Source of the DNA: an uncultured Planctomycetota bacterium
GTDB taxonomy: Bacteria; Planctomycetota; Planctomycetia; Gemmatales; HRBIN36
Direction: 5' to 3'
DNA: 46,089 bases
Assembly (NCBI GenBank): GCA_937944855.1
Contig: CALFAY010000017.1
Span: 1-46,089 of the forward strand
Shown here: piece by piece, positions 8,902 through 17,859 of the stretch
Layout: the number at the start of each line of letters is the position of its first letter
How positions within the stretch are numbered: the stretch's first letter is position 1
Translations under genes and position numbers: made by a program
Notes under the pieces: generated by a model
What the model saw: only the letters and a program-made list of their open reading frames with translations
Database searches by the model: none
What the model was told of the DNA's origin: nothing

Positions 8902-10970
8902 AGAAAAACGCCTTTAACATCCTCATCGTGCTCCTCCTGGCCCTCGTGGTGTGGAATTTTGCCTTCCGCAACACCTCCGTTTCCGAAGGGCTGCTCCGGG
9001 TTTGGAACGTCTTCCTGGTTGCCTTCGGCATCGGGTTCTTGATTTTCGTCCACGAACTGGGCCACTTCGCCGCCGCGAAGCTCTGCAACGTCAAAGTAGA
9101 GACGTTTAGCGTCGGGTTCGGCCCACCCATCCCCGGTTGCAGCTTCAAGTACGGCGAAACGCTCTACAAGCTGGCTTGGTTCCCCCTGGGCGGTTATGTC
9201 AAGATGGCCGGCGAATACCCCAGCGAGCAGCAGGAAGAAGAGGTGAAGAACGACCCGCGATCGTTTATGAACAAGTCCGTCGGGCAGCGGATGTTCATCA
9301 TTTCCGCCGGCGTAATCATGAACTTGATCGTAGGCATGATCTGCTTCGTGCTGGTGTACAACCTGGGCGGTAAGCCCCAGGTAGCGGCGGCCGTCAGCTT
9401 TGTGGAACCCGGTTCCCCCGCAGCCTTGGCGGGACTGGAAGCCGGCTCGAAGATCCTGGCCATTGATGGCAACACCAATCCGACCTTCGAGGACCTGAAG
9501 TTCTCCGCCCTGTTGGCCACGCCGGGGGTGACCCAGATTCACATGAAATGGCAAACGCCGCAGGGCCAGGTGCGCGAGGGAGCAATCGTACCCCGACGCC
9601 TCGGCGATGATCCGCACCCGCTCATCGGAGCCGGCCTGCCGACGTCTCGACGAGTGATCGACCCGGGCAAGGAAGACATTCCCCTCGCCTTCGCGGGGTT
9701 TCCGGCGGCTACCGCGGCTTTCAGACCGGGAGACGAAATCGTCGCGGTGCGGCCTGCGGAGGGTCGCCAACAGCCAGTCCCGGTTGGCACAGGTTGGGAC
9801 TACACGGCTCTGGAGGGAAGATTCCGGGCCGAACCGATTGCCGTCACCGTGCGCCGCGGTAATGAGACCGCCGAAGTGGTCGTCGGCGCGAACCATATGT
9901 GGAGCTTCGGCTTCCGCATGGAACCAGGACCGATCGTCAGCCTGGCGGAGAGCAATTACCGCCCGGACTGCACGCAAGGCTTAAAGATCGGAGATGTCAT
10001 TGTGGGCGTTAACGGCGATCGCAGTTTCGATGCCGTCCGTTTGCCCGACATTCTCCGTGACTTGGCGGAGAAAGGAGAGGCGATTCGGCTGACCGTGCAA
10101 CGGCAGAACGGCGAATTCGAGCTAGAAATCCCACCCGAAGTGATCCGCGATCGCGGAACCTGGGAAGAACAGACGCCGAACAACCTCCTGTCCCCTATCG
10201 GCATCCCCGCTTTGGGAATCAACTATATCGTGCAACCGCGCCTGCGTGGCACAGAGCCAGGCTCTCCGGCGGACAGAGCCGGACTCAAGCCGGGCGACCT
10301 GCTCAAGTCCGTTACGTTTGAAGAGAAGGAAGACGAGCCAGATGCCAAGAAGCGCACCTATGACCTTGCCGAAGTCCAATGGCCGCCACTTTTCTTCCGG
10401 CTCCAGATGGGAAGGAGTCGGACTGTCGAGTTTGTGATTGCTCAGCCCTCGGGTGAGGAAAGGCGCTTGAAACTGTCCACGGAACAAGATCCGACCTGGC
10501 CGTTTTACAAACGGGGCCTTCGCCTCGAGGTCGAACGGAGCCGCCTCAAGGCCGACAGCGTTTGGCAGGCGATCGCTTTGGGCTTCCGGGACACGCACCG
10601 CAACATTGCCCGGCTCTATCTCAGTCTCAGCAGTATGCTTCGCGGCCATGTTTCGTTGAAGGAGAGTGTGAGCGGGCCGATCGGTCTGCTAGGCACCACC
10701 TACAAAATGGCGGAAACCGGATACACCGAGTTCATCTTCATTCTGGGCTTCATCAGCATTAACCTGGCCGTGGTCAACTTCCTTCCCATCCCGATCCTGG
10801 ACGGCGGGCACATGGTCTTTCTGATCATCGAGAAGCTGCGGGGAAAACCAGCGAGCGAGCGGGTCTTGGTCATCGCCAACATCATTGGGTTGATGCTGAT
10901 TCTGTCGCTCATGCTGACGGTAATCGCTCTGGACCTCGGCAAGTTCGGTTGGCTGCGGTGGTTCTCGTAA
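8886..10970 (+). CDS. rseP: RseP-type site-2 intramembrane metalloprotease with several PDZ domains
   Basis: An M50 zinc protease of the inner membrane that cuts transmembrane substrates such as anti-sigma factors. The zinc motif HELGH is at about 56-60 in the second hydrophobic segment, and the second metal motif LDGGH is near 638-642 between the C-terminal membrane helices. Between them lie about 450 periplasmic residues with roughly four PDZ-like units, each with a GLxxGDxI-type signature (AGLEAGSKILAIDG, FRPGDEIVAV, LKIGDVIVGVNG, AGLKPGDLLKSV). E. coli RseP has two PDZ domains in about 450 residues total, so this 694-residue form is expanded. The TTG start is supported by AGGAGG at 8873-8878, 7 nt upstream. 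It overlaps dxr by 16 bp. Confidence 0.93.
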   Translation: MAAWLKKNAFNILIVLLLALVVWNFAFRNTSVSEGLLRVWNVFLVAFGIGFLIFVHELGHFAAAKLCNVKVETFSVGFGPPIPGCSFKYGETLYKLAWFPLGGYVKMAGEYPSEQQEEEVKNDPRSFMNKSVGQRMFIISAGVIMNLIVGMICFVLVYNLGGKPQVAAAVSFVEPGSPAALAGLEAGSKILAIDGNTNPTFEDLKFSALLATPGVTQIHMKWQTPQGQVREGAIVPRRLGDDPHPLIGAGLPTSRRVIDPGKEDIPLAFAGFPAATAAFRPGDEIVAVRPAEGRQQPVPVGTGWDYTALEGRFRAEPIAVTVRRGNETAEVVVGANHMWSFGFRMEPGPIVSLAESNYRPDCTQGLKIGDVIVGVNGDRSFDAVRLPDILRDLAEKGEAIRLTVQRQNGEFELEIPPEVIRDRGTWEEQTPNNLLSPIGIPALGINYIVQPRLRGTEPGSPADRAGLKPGDLLKSVTFEEKEDEPDAKKRTYDLAEVQWPPLFFRLQMGRSRTVEFVIAQPSGEERRLKLSTEQDPTWPFYKRGLRLEVERSRLKADSVWQAIALGFRDTHRNIARLYLSLSSMLRGHVSLKESVSGPIGLLGTTYKMAETGYTEFIFILGFISINLAVVNFLPIPILDGGHMVFLIIEKLRGKPASERVLVIANIIGLMLILSLMLTVIALDLGKFGWLRWFS

Positions 10971-11022
10971 TCCAGCGGTCTTTCGGGGTCCCAGGCAGCC
11001 CAAGCGATCCGTGCAATTGATC

Positions 11023-11051
11023 TTGTGACTTCGGCCCTGTCGGCGTATACA
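11023..11051 (+). promoter_or_regulatory. Weak candidate promoter upstream of the LptF/G gene
   Basis: TTGTGA (11023-11028) and TATACA (11046-11051) are spaced 17 bp apart within the 145-bp gap after rseP. Each box matches only 4 of 6 consensus bases, so this is tentative. The permease gene could equally be transcribed from upstream. Confidence 0.3.
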
Positions 11052-11115
11052 AGACGGCCTTCGGAGATGCCCAGCTCCGTCGCGCAGGCGCTTCCGTCCG
11101 GGCAGCGAGGTCGTC

Positions 11116-12366
11116 ATGGGGCTGCTGGATCGCTACCTACTGCGGCATTTTCTGCTCGCCTACTTCGTCTGCCTCTTGTGTCTGATTGCCATGTATGTCG
11201 TCATCGACGCCTTCACCCGCATCGATGACTTCCTGGAAAGCGCTGCGGGGGGCAGCGTCTTCGGTGTGATCGGTCTGTACTACGGAACACGCCTGCCGTG
11301 GTTGTTCCAACGTCTGGGCAGTGTGCTGCTGCTATTGGCAACGCTGTTTACGCTTATCTGGCTCGAAGCCCGCAACGAGCTGGTCGCGCTGCGGGCGGCG
11401 GGCATCTCGACGCTCCGGATTGCCCAGCCGGTAATTCTGGCCAATGTGTTCTTCCTGGCATTGGGGATCGTCAACCGCGAATGGGTACAGCCTCCGCTTG
11501 GTCCTTACCTTCAGATCCCGGCCAGCGAGTTGAATCGCCAGCGGGGCCAACGGGTCCAGGGATGTTATGACGAGAACGGCGTTCATCTCGAAGGCCGCGT
11601 CGCCTATCCCGAACGCCAAATGATTCAGTTTGCCAACATCACGTTGCCTTCCCCCGTGACCGGCCGCCTAGTCCACATCGAGAGCAAAGAAATGTTCTAC
11701 CATCCGCACGAAGATCCAGAGCAGCACGGCTGGGTGCTCATGGGCGTGGCGGTTCCGCCGCTGGCCGACGATCTGCCCAATCTTCGCCGCATCGCTCCAG
11801 ACGCTTACTTTCTGCGCTCGCGCGTCACCTTCGAGCGGTTGACCCGCAACCCGGAGTGGTATCGCTACCTGTCCACACTCGATCTGGCCCAGGCGCTCCA
11901 GGAAGAGGGGCGGTTTCCTCACCGCAACGAGGCCCTGGCGCTGTTTCATCGCCGGCTCACCCAACCGATCATCGACTTCTTCATGCTAATGATCTGTCTG
12001 CGTCTGGTGGCCGGGTCCCTGGACCGCAACGCCTATCTCAAGTTTGCTCTGTGCATGGGCATCTACATCAGTCTGCAAGTCCTTGACTTTCTGATCGACC
12101 ACATGACTCGCCAGGAGGCCCTGGACCCGTTCCTGGCCGCGTGGTTGCCGTTATTCCTTCTCGGCCCGCCCGCTTTCGCCATGCTCTTTCCGATGACGCC
12201 ACCGAAGACCGCCGAGGACGAAGACGAGGAGGATGGCGCGCCGCTGGGCCAGTCGCTTCAAGACCTATATGGAGACGTGGACGAAGACCAGGCATCTGCC
12301 CCCGTGGATCGGCCACCGCTTAACGCACCAACAGGCCGTAACGTCGTCTCGACAAGCGTCGGCTGA
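11116..12366 (+). CDS. LptF/LptG (YjgP/YjgQ) family permease
   Basis: The inner-membrane subunit type that, with LptB2 and LptC, extracts lipopolysaccharide toward the outer membrane. It has the expected topology: an N-terminal helix after the family-like start MGLLDRYLLRHFLLAYFVC, two further helices by about residue 125, a periplasmic beta-jellyroll region (about 130-280, including QIPASELNRQRG and FANITL), and three C-terminal helices (about 290-370). The final 45 residues form a Glu/Asp- and Pro-rich cytoplasmic tail that overlaps the convergent glycosyltransferase gene by 109 bp. GAGG lies 5 nt before the ATG. I cannot decide between the F and G paralogue from one sequence. Confidence 0.88.
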   Translation: MGLLDRYLLRHFLLAYFVCLLCLIAMYVVIDAFTRIDDFLESAAGGSVFGVIGLYYGTRLPWLFQRLGSVLLLLATLFTLIWLEARNELVALRAAGISTLRIAQPVILANVFFLALGIVNREWVQPPLGPYLQIPASELNRQRGQRVQGCYDENGVHLEGRVAYPERQMIQFANITLPSPVTGRLVHIESKEMFYHPHEDPEQHGWVLMGVAVPPLADDLPNLRRIAPDAYFLRSRVTFERLTRNPEWYRYLSTLDLAQALQEEGRFPHRNEALALFHRRLTQPIIDFFMLMICLRLVAGSLDRNAYLKFALCMGIYISLQVLDFLIDHMTRQEALDPFLAAWLPLFLLGPPAFAMLFPMTPPKTAEDEDEEDGAPLGQSLQDLYGDVDEDQASAPVDRPPLNAPTGRNVVSTSVG

Positions 12367-14543
12367 CCTGACCGAGCTGCCGCTCTACTGGCCAGGTTCA
12401 ACAGAAGGACGTATATGCGTTCCGCATAGAGGGCGACGCTGTAACGGGGATCCTCGAGATGTTGACGGAAACGATGCAACGCTTCTGACCGCATCTCTCC
12501 TGTCTTAAGAACAGACGCCAAAGCGTCGGCCAGGGCATCGGGGTCGTTGACGGCAACAAACCTCACCGGCAGGCCGAACCGTTCAACCAGGCTCTGGACT
12601 CCCGGATAGCAGGTCGAGACGATGGGCTTGCCAAACCAGGCTGCCTCGATCAGGCAGTAAGTACCATTGTCGTACCGGGCCGCATTGACAACCGCCTGAC
12701 AACGCGAATACAGGTCTTTCAGTTCTATGTCAGTGACCGGCCCGAGGAAGACGACGTCCTGGCCTTCGACCAGTCCGAGTTGCCGCTGGAGTTCTCGACA
12801 TTGCATCCAGAATGCAGGCCCGTTCTGCCGGTGCCGTGCTGAGAGGAATTGCGTGTTGATGCCGCACAGCACCAGCAAAGGCGCGTCAGGTCCAAGTCGT
12901 TGCTTGAGCCGGGCGCATGCTTGCAGCATCGAATCGGCTCCTTTGTGGGGACTGGCGTTGGTGACGTTGAGGAGGAACTTCCGGCGAGGCAAGGGTACCA
13001 GGCCGGTTGGCAAGTCTGCGAAGCGGCGGTGCGGTTCGCAGGCCACCGGAACCACGACGACACGCTCTGAAGGAATCCCGTACTCAGCCACGACTTCGCT
13101 TTTCGTGGGTTCGCTGGTCGTGATGATCAGATCGGCATGCCGGAGCGTCGGCCGGACGCCCCGGTGCAGATTGCGGAAATAGGCCGCGTTGAAGGCTTCC
13201 GGGACGTGGCGGTGGATCATGTCATGCACCACCACGCCATAGGGCCGGGCGGGGAGCAAGGGGAGAGGGAAGCGGTCGCTCAGGCCCAACCAGACATCGG
13301 CCCCCAAGGCCGCTTCTGCTGCACCACTGAGGAAGCAGAAGAACTCTTCGTTTCGATTCATCAATTGCGAAGTCACGTCCGCTCCGAGCTGCATCGCCGA
13401 CTTTCGATCAATCAGATTGAAACGGCAATGATGAACCCGGATATCCTTGGGAAGCCCGACCGTCCCGGTCTGTTCGACGTGAATGGCCAGCTCGAAGTGC
13501 AACCGGCCATCATGCTTGCAAATTCGATCCAGAGCGGAGACCAACTCCCGCGTGTGTTCCCAGTTTCCTCCCCCCCAGGGGATCTGCAAGAACAGCAGCG
13601 CCTTGGTCGCGCCGTTCTTGGCAACGGCAGCCCCTGTCTGTCGAGGCCACGGACCCAGGATTTCACGATCCAGTCCGACAGCTTGCGGAGCATGATCGCG
13701 GGCTTGGCGAACCAAGTGGAGCCAACCTGAACCGTCGGACCAAGACGGCGCAGTGCGATTGCAGGTCTCAGGGAGTCCCTGGAAGTGGCCCGGTTCAGAA
13801 TCGTGATCGCAGAACACGGCGAAAACGGCCCGGGGACTGCACGCGATGTCTTGCACTACGCCGTGCAGATGGTCGGGGAGTCGAGACTTGTTCAGGCTAA
13901 CTCCGGGCGGCACAAGGAGGACGGCAGGCACCTCCCCGAGCGGCCAGGGGGCTGGGTGGGGAACCAGCCAGACGCAACACTCTGCTCGCTGAATCATGTC
14001 CGCAAAGCGTCGGCACAGCACAAAGTCGAGGCGGCGAAAGACGCGATCCAACATCCAGAGCGGAAAAGCACTTACCCACAGCAACGCCGTAGTGACAAGG
14101 ACCGCAGCGATGATCGGCCACATGAGAAGCAGAAGGCCGAACAGAAGCCATTGCACCGGAGACGCTGCCGTGTGCCAGCAGGCGGTCATTTGCTCATGAC
14201 TCTTCTTGCACACCTTCATCCAGGCGTCCCAGTTTCGGCGGACCAGGACGCTCACCCGCAGCCAGACACGGATCCAGCCCCACAGAATGGTTCGCAAATG
14301 CCGTGCAGGCCGGGTGATGATGCGCAGATCAAGACGTTTCACGACGTCCGGAGAGAAACGGAACCTGGCGCTCGGCAACGGTCCGTGTAGTACAACGGCA
14401 GGCGGCTCTTGAAGGCGTGAAAAAGCATCAAGAAGGCAGCACAGACCCTGATCGGTATGCTCATCGTCAGCCAAGTGTCGGGAGGCGGACGGACACCAGA
14501 CTCCGATCCGCATTCGGTAATCGCTTCCAATCGTTTCAGACAT
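12258..14543 (-). CDS. Glycosyltransferase (GT4-like) with an internal membrane-hairpin segment
   Basis: About 761 residues from the ATG at 14543, chosen because it overlaps the stop of the preceding gene in ATGTCTGA; a longer frame to 14666 would be antiquated sequence inside that gene. The N-terminal part is divergent and contains a long hydrophobic stretch at about 131-166 (PVQWLLFGLLLL and following), followed by a GT-B fold: VVHDMIHRHVPEAFN, TTSEPTKSEVVAEYGIP, KFLLNVTNASPHKG and VVFLGPVTD. At the EX7E position the sequence is NGTYCLIEA, so the first Glu is replaced and only the second remains. It is paralogous to the upstream GNAT-fused enzyme. It probably builds a surface glycan; donor and acceptor are unknown. 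The Ser/Gly-rich C-terminal tail lies antisense to the LptF/G tail. Confidence 0.82.
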   Translation of the reverse strand: MSETIGSDYRMRIGVWCPSASRHLADDEHTDQGLCCLLDAFSRLQEPPAVVLHGPLPSARFRFSPDVVKRLDLRIITRPARHLRTILWGWIRVWLRVSVLVRRNWDAWMKVCKKSHEQMTACWHTAASPVQWLLFGLLLLMWPIIAAVLVTTALLWVSAFPLWMLDRVFRRLDFVLCRRFADMIQRAECCVWLVPHPAPWPLGEVPAVLLVPPGVSLNKSRLPDHLHGVVQDIACSPRAVFAVFCDHDSEPGHFQGLPETCNRTAPSWSDGSGWLHLVRQARDHAPQAVGLDREILGPWPRQTGAAVAKNGATKALLFLQIPWGGGNWEHTRELVSALDRICKHDGRLHFELAIHVEQTGTVGLPKDIRVHHCRFNLIDRKSAMQLGADVTSQLMNRNEEFFCFLSGAAEAALGADVWLGLSDRFPLPLLPARPYGVVVHDMIHRHVPEAFNAAYFRNLHRGVRPTLRHADLIITTSEPTKSEVVAEYGIPSERVVVVPVACEPHRRFADLPTGLVPLPRRKFLLNVTNASPHKGADSMLQACARLKQRLGPDAPLLVLCGINTQFLSARHRQNGPAFWMQCRELQRQLGLVEGQDVVFLGPVTDIELKDLYSRCQAVVNAARYDNGTYCLIEAAWFGKPIVSTCYPGVQSLVERFGLPVRFVAVNDPDALADALASVLKTGEMRSEALHRFRQHLEDPRYSVALYAERIYVLLLNLASRAAARSGQPTLVETTLRPVGALSGGRSTGADAWSSSTSPYRS

Positions 14544-16530
14544 GGGCTGGGATCTCCTTGCCCCGAACCGACCCGGCGGCAGGCATACAGGTGAAAGCCA
14601 CCTCCCTGAACAGGTGCAGATAGTCCCTGGCCACGTCATCCCAGGTCCGCTGAGCGAGACGGCCAAGGGCCTGCTGCTGGGCGTGCGCCAGGCGGTCCCG
14701 TTCCTGAAGTGTTCGCGCCACGGCGGAAGCGATGGCGTCGGCGAAACGCGGATCGAACCAGACCACGGCTTCCTCGAAATCGTTGAGCAGTTCGCGGAAG
14801 CTCGGCAGGTTCGAGCAGGTCAAAAGCCCGCCGCAGGCCAGTGCCTCCAGGACCGGCAGACCGAATCCTTCGTGCAAGGACGGAATCACGGTCGCTGCCG
14901 CCAGACTGTACAGGCCAGGAAGGTCTTGACGCGGCACAAGCCCGAGGAAGCGAACCTTTTCCTGCAATTCCAGACGTGTGACGGCCTCAGCGATTTCACT
15001 CGGAACGTCGCCTTTTCCCGTGCAAACCAAGTCGAGATCGAGCCCGTACCTGCTTCTCAACTGATGCAGGGCCTCGATCAGCGTTCGATGGTTCTTATGG
15101 TTTCGCAGGGCGGCAGGGTAGAAGAGGAAAGGTCGGCGGAGACCGAATCGCCTGCGAAGCCGGTCCTTTTCCTCCGCTGTCGGCGGTTTCATATCTTCGG
15201 GAATGGCCAGGGGAATGACATGCAGCCGATCTGCCGCATGCGGGTAGGTCCGCAACAGATCGCTTCGACGGACGGTGTCGGCGGCGCAGACGACCGCGGC
15301 AGCCCGGTCCACTCGGCTGGCAAACAGGAAGTCCGTCGTCTCGGCCATGTCGGGACTGAATATGCCTGAAACATGATGGTGGGCCAGGTCCCAGAGCACC
15401 ACGATTTCGGGGGCTTGAAAAGCCGCTGGGGTACGCCCCAGGGGGACGAGCCAGACATCGCAATCGGGTTGGGGCGGCAAATGATCCTGGTTCCAGCCAC
15501 GCAAAAGCACCGCGGCCGGGAAACTCAAGGAGCGAAGCAGCCCATGAACGATGAGGTGATAACAGACTGCTGTCAGCCAAACGAAGGGGGCAGCGAGCAA
15601 CAGGCAAACGAGCATTCCGATCCGAAGCAAACGGCTTCGCCAGGACAAGGCGGAATCACCGCTTCTTTGTTTCCAGAGCACTATGAAAGTGCGTTGCAGA
15701 AAACCTGAGATGCGGGACATAACTTGATCTCGCAGAAGCGAGCGCAGGTCTTCGATCCCGTCGAGCCACCGTCCAAGCCACTTCCAGCGAGGCGGCGGAA
15801 ACACTTGTACCGCCTCGCCATGCTTACGAAGCAGCCGCCCGACGCGGTGCTCTTCTCCCGGATGAGCCCAGAGGGTGATCCGCAGTTCCGGGGCGATGCG
15901 TCGCAGAGCCGCGATCAGATGATGCACGAAGACGCCGATGCCTTCATCGGGTTGAAGCGTGGTGCCGTAGTCGGCGAAAATCCCCAAGTGCAGCGAATCT
16001 TGGTTCCGGGTCTTCATGCTTCCTTGCAGAGGACCAGGGGCTTCAGGGGTCAAGTCGAGAATACCCACCAGTTCTTCGTTGTTTTTGGCAGTGAACACGA
16101 AGCCGAACTTCCGATAGACATGCACGGCCCAGATGTTGTCTCGGTACACAGTCAGCCGTAGCCGCCTGGCTCCGCGCAACCGGCAACGATCCAAAGCATA
16201 GACCAGCAACCGTTGGCCTATCCCTTCTGCACGCCTCGAAGGGAGGACGCAGACGCCGAAACTGGGCACCTCATAGCCTTCATCCCAACCCCGCAACATG
16301 CCGTACCCGATGATCCGATCCCGCTCCCAGTACACAAAGTATTCGTCAAGCATCGCCCCGGTACGCTGGCACAGGTATCGAGCGTAATCGGCTGTCAGGG
16401 GATGGGGATGGAAGAAGCGGCGTGTCTGCTCATCGCGGCCGAGGTAGTCGAAGAATTCACCAAGCGGCTGGGAGTCTTCCATTGCCAGCGGACGAATCCT
16501 CTGGGTCGGCGGGTCAGTCACGATGGACAT
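14536..16530 (-). CDS. Fusion of GNAT N-acetyltransferase and GT4 glycosyltransferase, with internal membrane hairpin
   Basis: 664 residues from the ATG at 16530, which is preceded by AGAGGTG 6 nt upstream and overlaps the aminotransferase stop by 13 bp. Residues 10-160 are a GNAT fold with the acetyl-CoA loop RRAEGIGQRLL (about 99-109) and VYRKFGF. After a short linker a GT4 domain begins at about 180 (HLGIFADYGTT, DEGIGVFVHHLIAALRR). It is interrupted by a hydrophobic segment at about 300-345, then continues with WDLAHHHVSG, FLFYPAALRNHKNHRTLIEA and an intact EX7E motif in HEGFGLPVLEA (Glu554, Glu562). The context suggests acetylation of an aminosugar and its transfer to a growing glycan. 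That is inference from the fusion and from the adjacent sugar aminotransferase. Confidence 0.85.
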   Translation of the reverse strand: MSIVTDPPTQRIRPLAMEDSQPLGEFFDYLGRDEQTRRFFHPHPLTADYARYLCQRTGAMLDEYFVYWERDRIIGYGMLRGWDEGYEVPSFGVCVLPSRRAEGIGQRLLVYALDRCRLRGARRLRLTVYRDNIWAVHVYRKFGFVFTAKNNEELVGILDLTPEAPGPLQGSMKTRNQDSLHLGIFADYGTTLQPDEGIGVFVHHLIAALRRIAPELRITLWAHPGEEHRVGRLLRKHGEAVQVFPPPRWKWLGRWLDGIEDLRSLLRDQVMSRISGFLQRTFIVLWKQRSGDSALSWRSRLLRIGMLVCLLLAAPFVWLTAVCYHLIVHGLLRSLSFPAAVLLRGWNQDHLPPQPDCDVWLVPLGRTPAAFQAPEIVVLWDLAHHHVSGIFSPDMAETTDFLFASRVDRAAAVVCAADTVRRSDLLRTYPHAADRLHVIPLAIPEDMKPPTAEEKDRLRRRFGLRRPFLFYPAALRNHKNHRTLIEALHQLRSRYGLDLDLVCTGKGDVPSEIAEAVTRLELQEKVRFLGLVPRQDLPGLYSLAAATVIPSLHEGFGLPVLEALACGGLLTCSNLPSFRELLNDFEEAVVWFDPRFADAIASAVARTLQERDRLAHAQQQALGRLAQRTWDDVARDYLHLFREVAFTCMPAAGSVRGKEIPAHV

Positions 16531-17675
16531 GGCGTCACCTCTGGGTGGTGGACAGCGGGGCGATGCAGCCGGGGCTGCTTGGCGACGGCTCGGCGAAGCG
16601 TCTGGGCAATAAACGCCACGTCTTTGCGTTGGAGATACGCGGCCGTGGGCAGACAGATGCCGCGATAGGCCAGGTCGGTGGCCATCGGACATCCCTGATC
16701 CGTGCGACATCCGGCATACATGGGAAAATGATGCACCGGATAGAAGAACGGCCGAGTCTCGATGCCCGCAGCGGCCAGTTCCGCCATCACTGCATCACGG
16801 GCCAGGGGGCTTCCGAGTACCACTCCGACCATCCAATGGACGCTGACCGCTGGCGGCGTGACCGCCTGCAAGCCGATCTCCTCGCAGTCAGCCAGTTCCT
16901 CCTGATACCAGGCCGCGACTCGCTGACGAGCGGCTAGCAAGTCTCCGACCCGTTCCATCTGGGCGACGCCGAGGGCTGCGGCGATGTTGGTCATTCGATA
17001 GTTGTAGCCGATCAGCGGATGCCAGTAGCGACGCTTGGGATCCATTCCCTGACCGCGCAGCAGACGGAGCCGCTCAGCCAGATCGGGAGCATTGGTGACC
17101 ACCATTCCGCCTTCGCCGGTAGTCACGATCTTGTTGCCGAAGAAACTGAAGACTGCCGCTTCACCGAAACTTCCGACGAAGCGGTTTTGATAGGTGGCTC
17201 CAAGGGCCTCGGCGGCATCCTCGACGACCCACAGCCCGTGCGTCCGGGCCGTCTCCAGGATCGGTTCCAAATCGCAGGGTAAGCCGTACAGATGCACCGG
17301 CACGATGCCGCGTGTCCGGGGTGTAATCAAGCGGCGCACAGATGCGGGGTCCAGGTTCCAGGTCCGCGGATCCACGTCCGCAAAGACGGGTCGAGCGCCG
17401 CAGTAAGTGACGGCATTGGCGGTTGCGACGTAGGTCAAGGTGGGAACGATGACTTCATCGCCGGGCTTGAGTCCGACAGCGAGCTGGGCGATGTGCAGGG
17501 CTGCTGTGCCATTGCAGGTTGCAACCGCAAAGCGCGTGCCGACGAACTCCGCGACACTGTTTTCAAATTCTTCGATGAACCTGCCGTTGGAGGAAATCCA
17601 ACTGGAACTGAGGCACTCGGTGACGTATTCGAGTTCGTTTCCGGACAGGTCCGGAGCGGCGACCGGGTAGCGCAT
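16518..17675 (-). CDS. DegT/DnrJ/EryC1/StrS-family sugar aminotransferase
   Basis: A PLP enzyme that transaminates nucleotide-linked keto-sugars, of the perosamine-synthase type. The 385-residue product has the usual length and markers: SSSWISSNGRFIEEFE, the ATCNGTAALHIA phosphate-binding region, VIVPTLTYVATANAV, the PLP Asp in VVEDAAEALGA (about 153), and the Schiff-base Lys in FSFFGNKIVTTGEGG (Lys182). It is the first gene of a minus-strand operon followed by the acetyltransferase-glycosyltransferase fusion, overlapping its start by 13 bp. The likely product is an aminosugar nucleotide that the next enzyme acetylates or transfers. The exact substrate cannot be told from sequence alone. Confidence 0.92.
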   Translation of the reverse strand: MRYPVAAPDLSGNELEYVTECLSSSWISSNGRFIEEFENSVAEFVGTRFAVATCNGTAALHIAQLAVGLKPGDEVIVPTLTYVATANAVTYCGARPVFADVDPRTWNLDPASVRRLITPRTRGIVPVHLYGLPCDLEPILETARTHGLWVVEDAAEALGATYQNRFVGSFGEAAVFSFFGNKIVTTGEGGMVVTNAPDLAERLRLLRGQGMDPKRRYWHPLIGYNYRMTNIAAALGVAQMERVGDLLAARQRVAAWYQEELADCEEIGLQAVTPPAVSVHWMVGVVLGSPLARDAVMAELAAAGIETRPFFYPVHHFPMYAGCRTDQGCPMATDLAYRGICLPTAAYLQRKDVAFIAQTLRRAVAKQPRLHRPAVHHPEVTPCPS

Positions 17676-17859
17676 CCGTGCGTTCCTTTAGCGGAAGAGA
17701 AGGGCCTCGTCCTGCGACACCGAAACGGTATCGGTCCACGTTAGGCCGCTCAAGTATCACATGGTGCCCATTTGGTCAAGCGAGACCGGTCGTGGATATC
17801 TGCTCGAAAATCGTATAGCATGGTAAAGAAGTACATGAACGGGTGGAGGAAACGGAAGC

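Noticed and set aside
8676..9977. 433-codon minus-strand frame opposite dxr and rseP
   Set aside because: It covers the antisense of catalytic motifs in both genes; this is a composition artefact.
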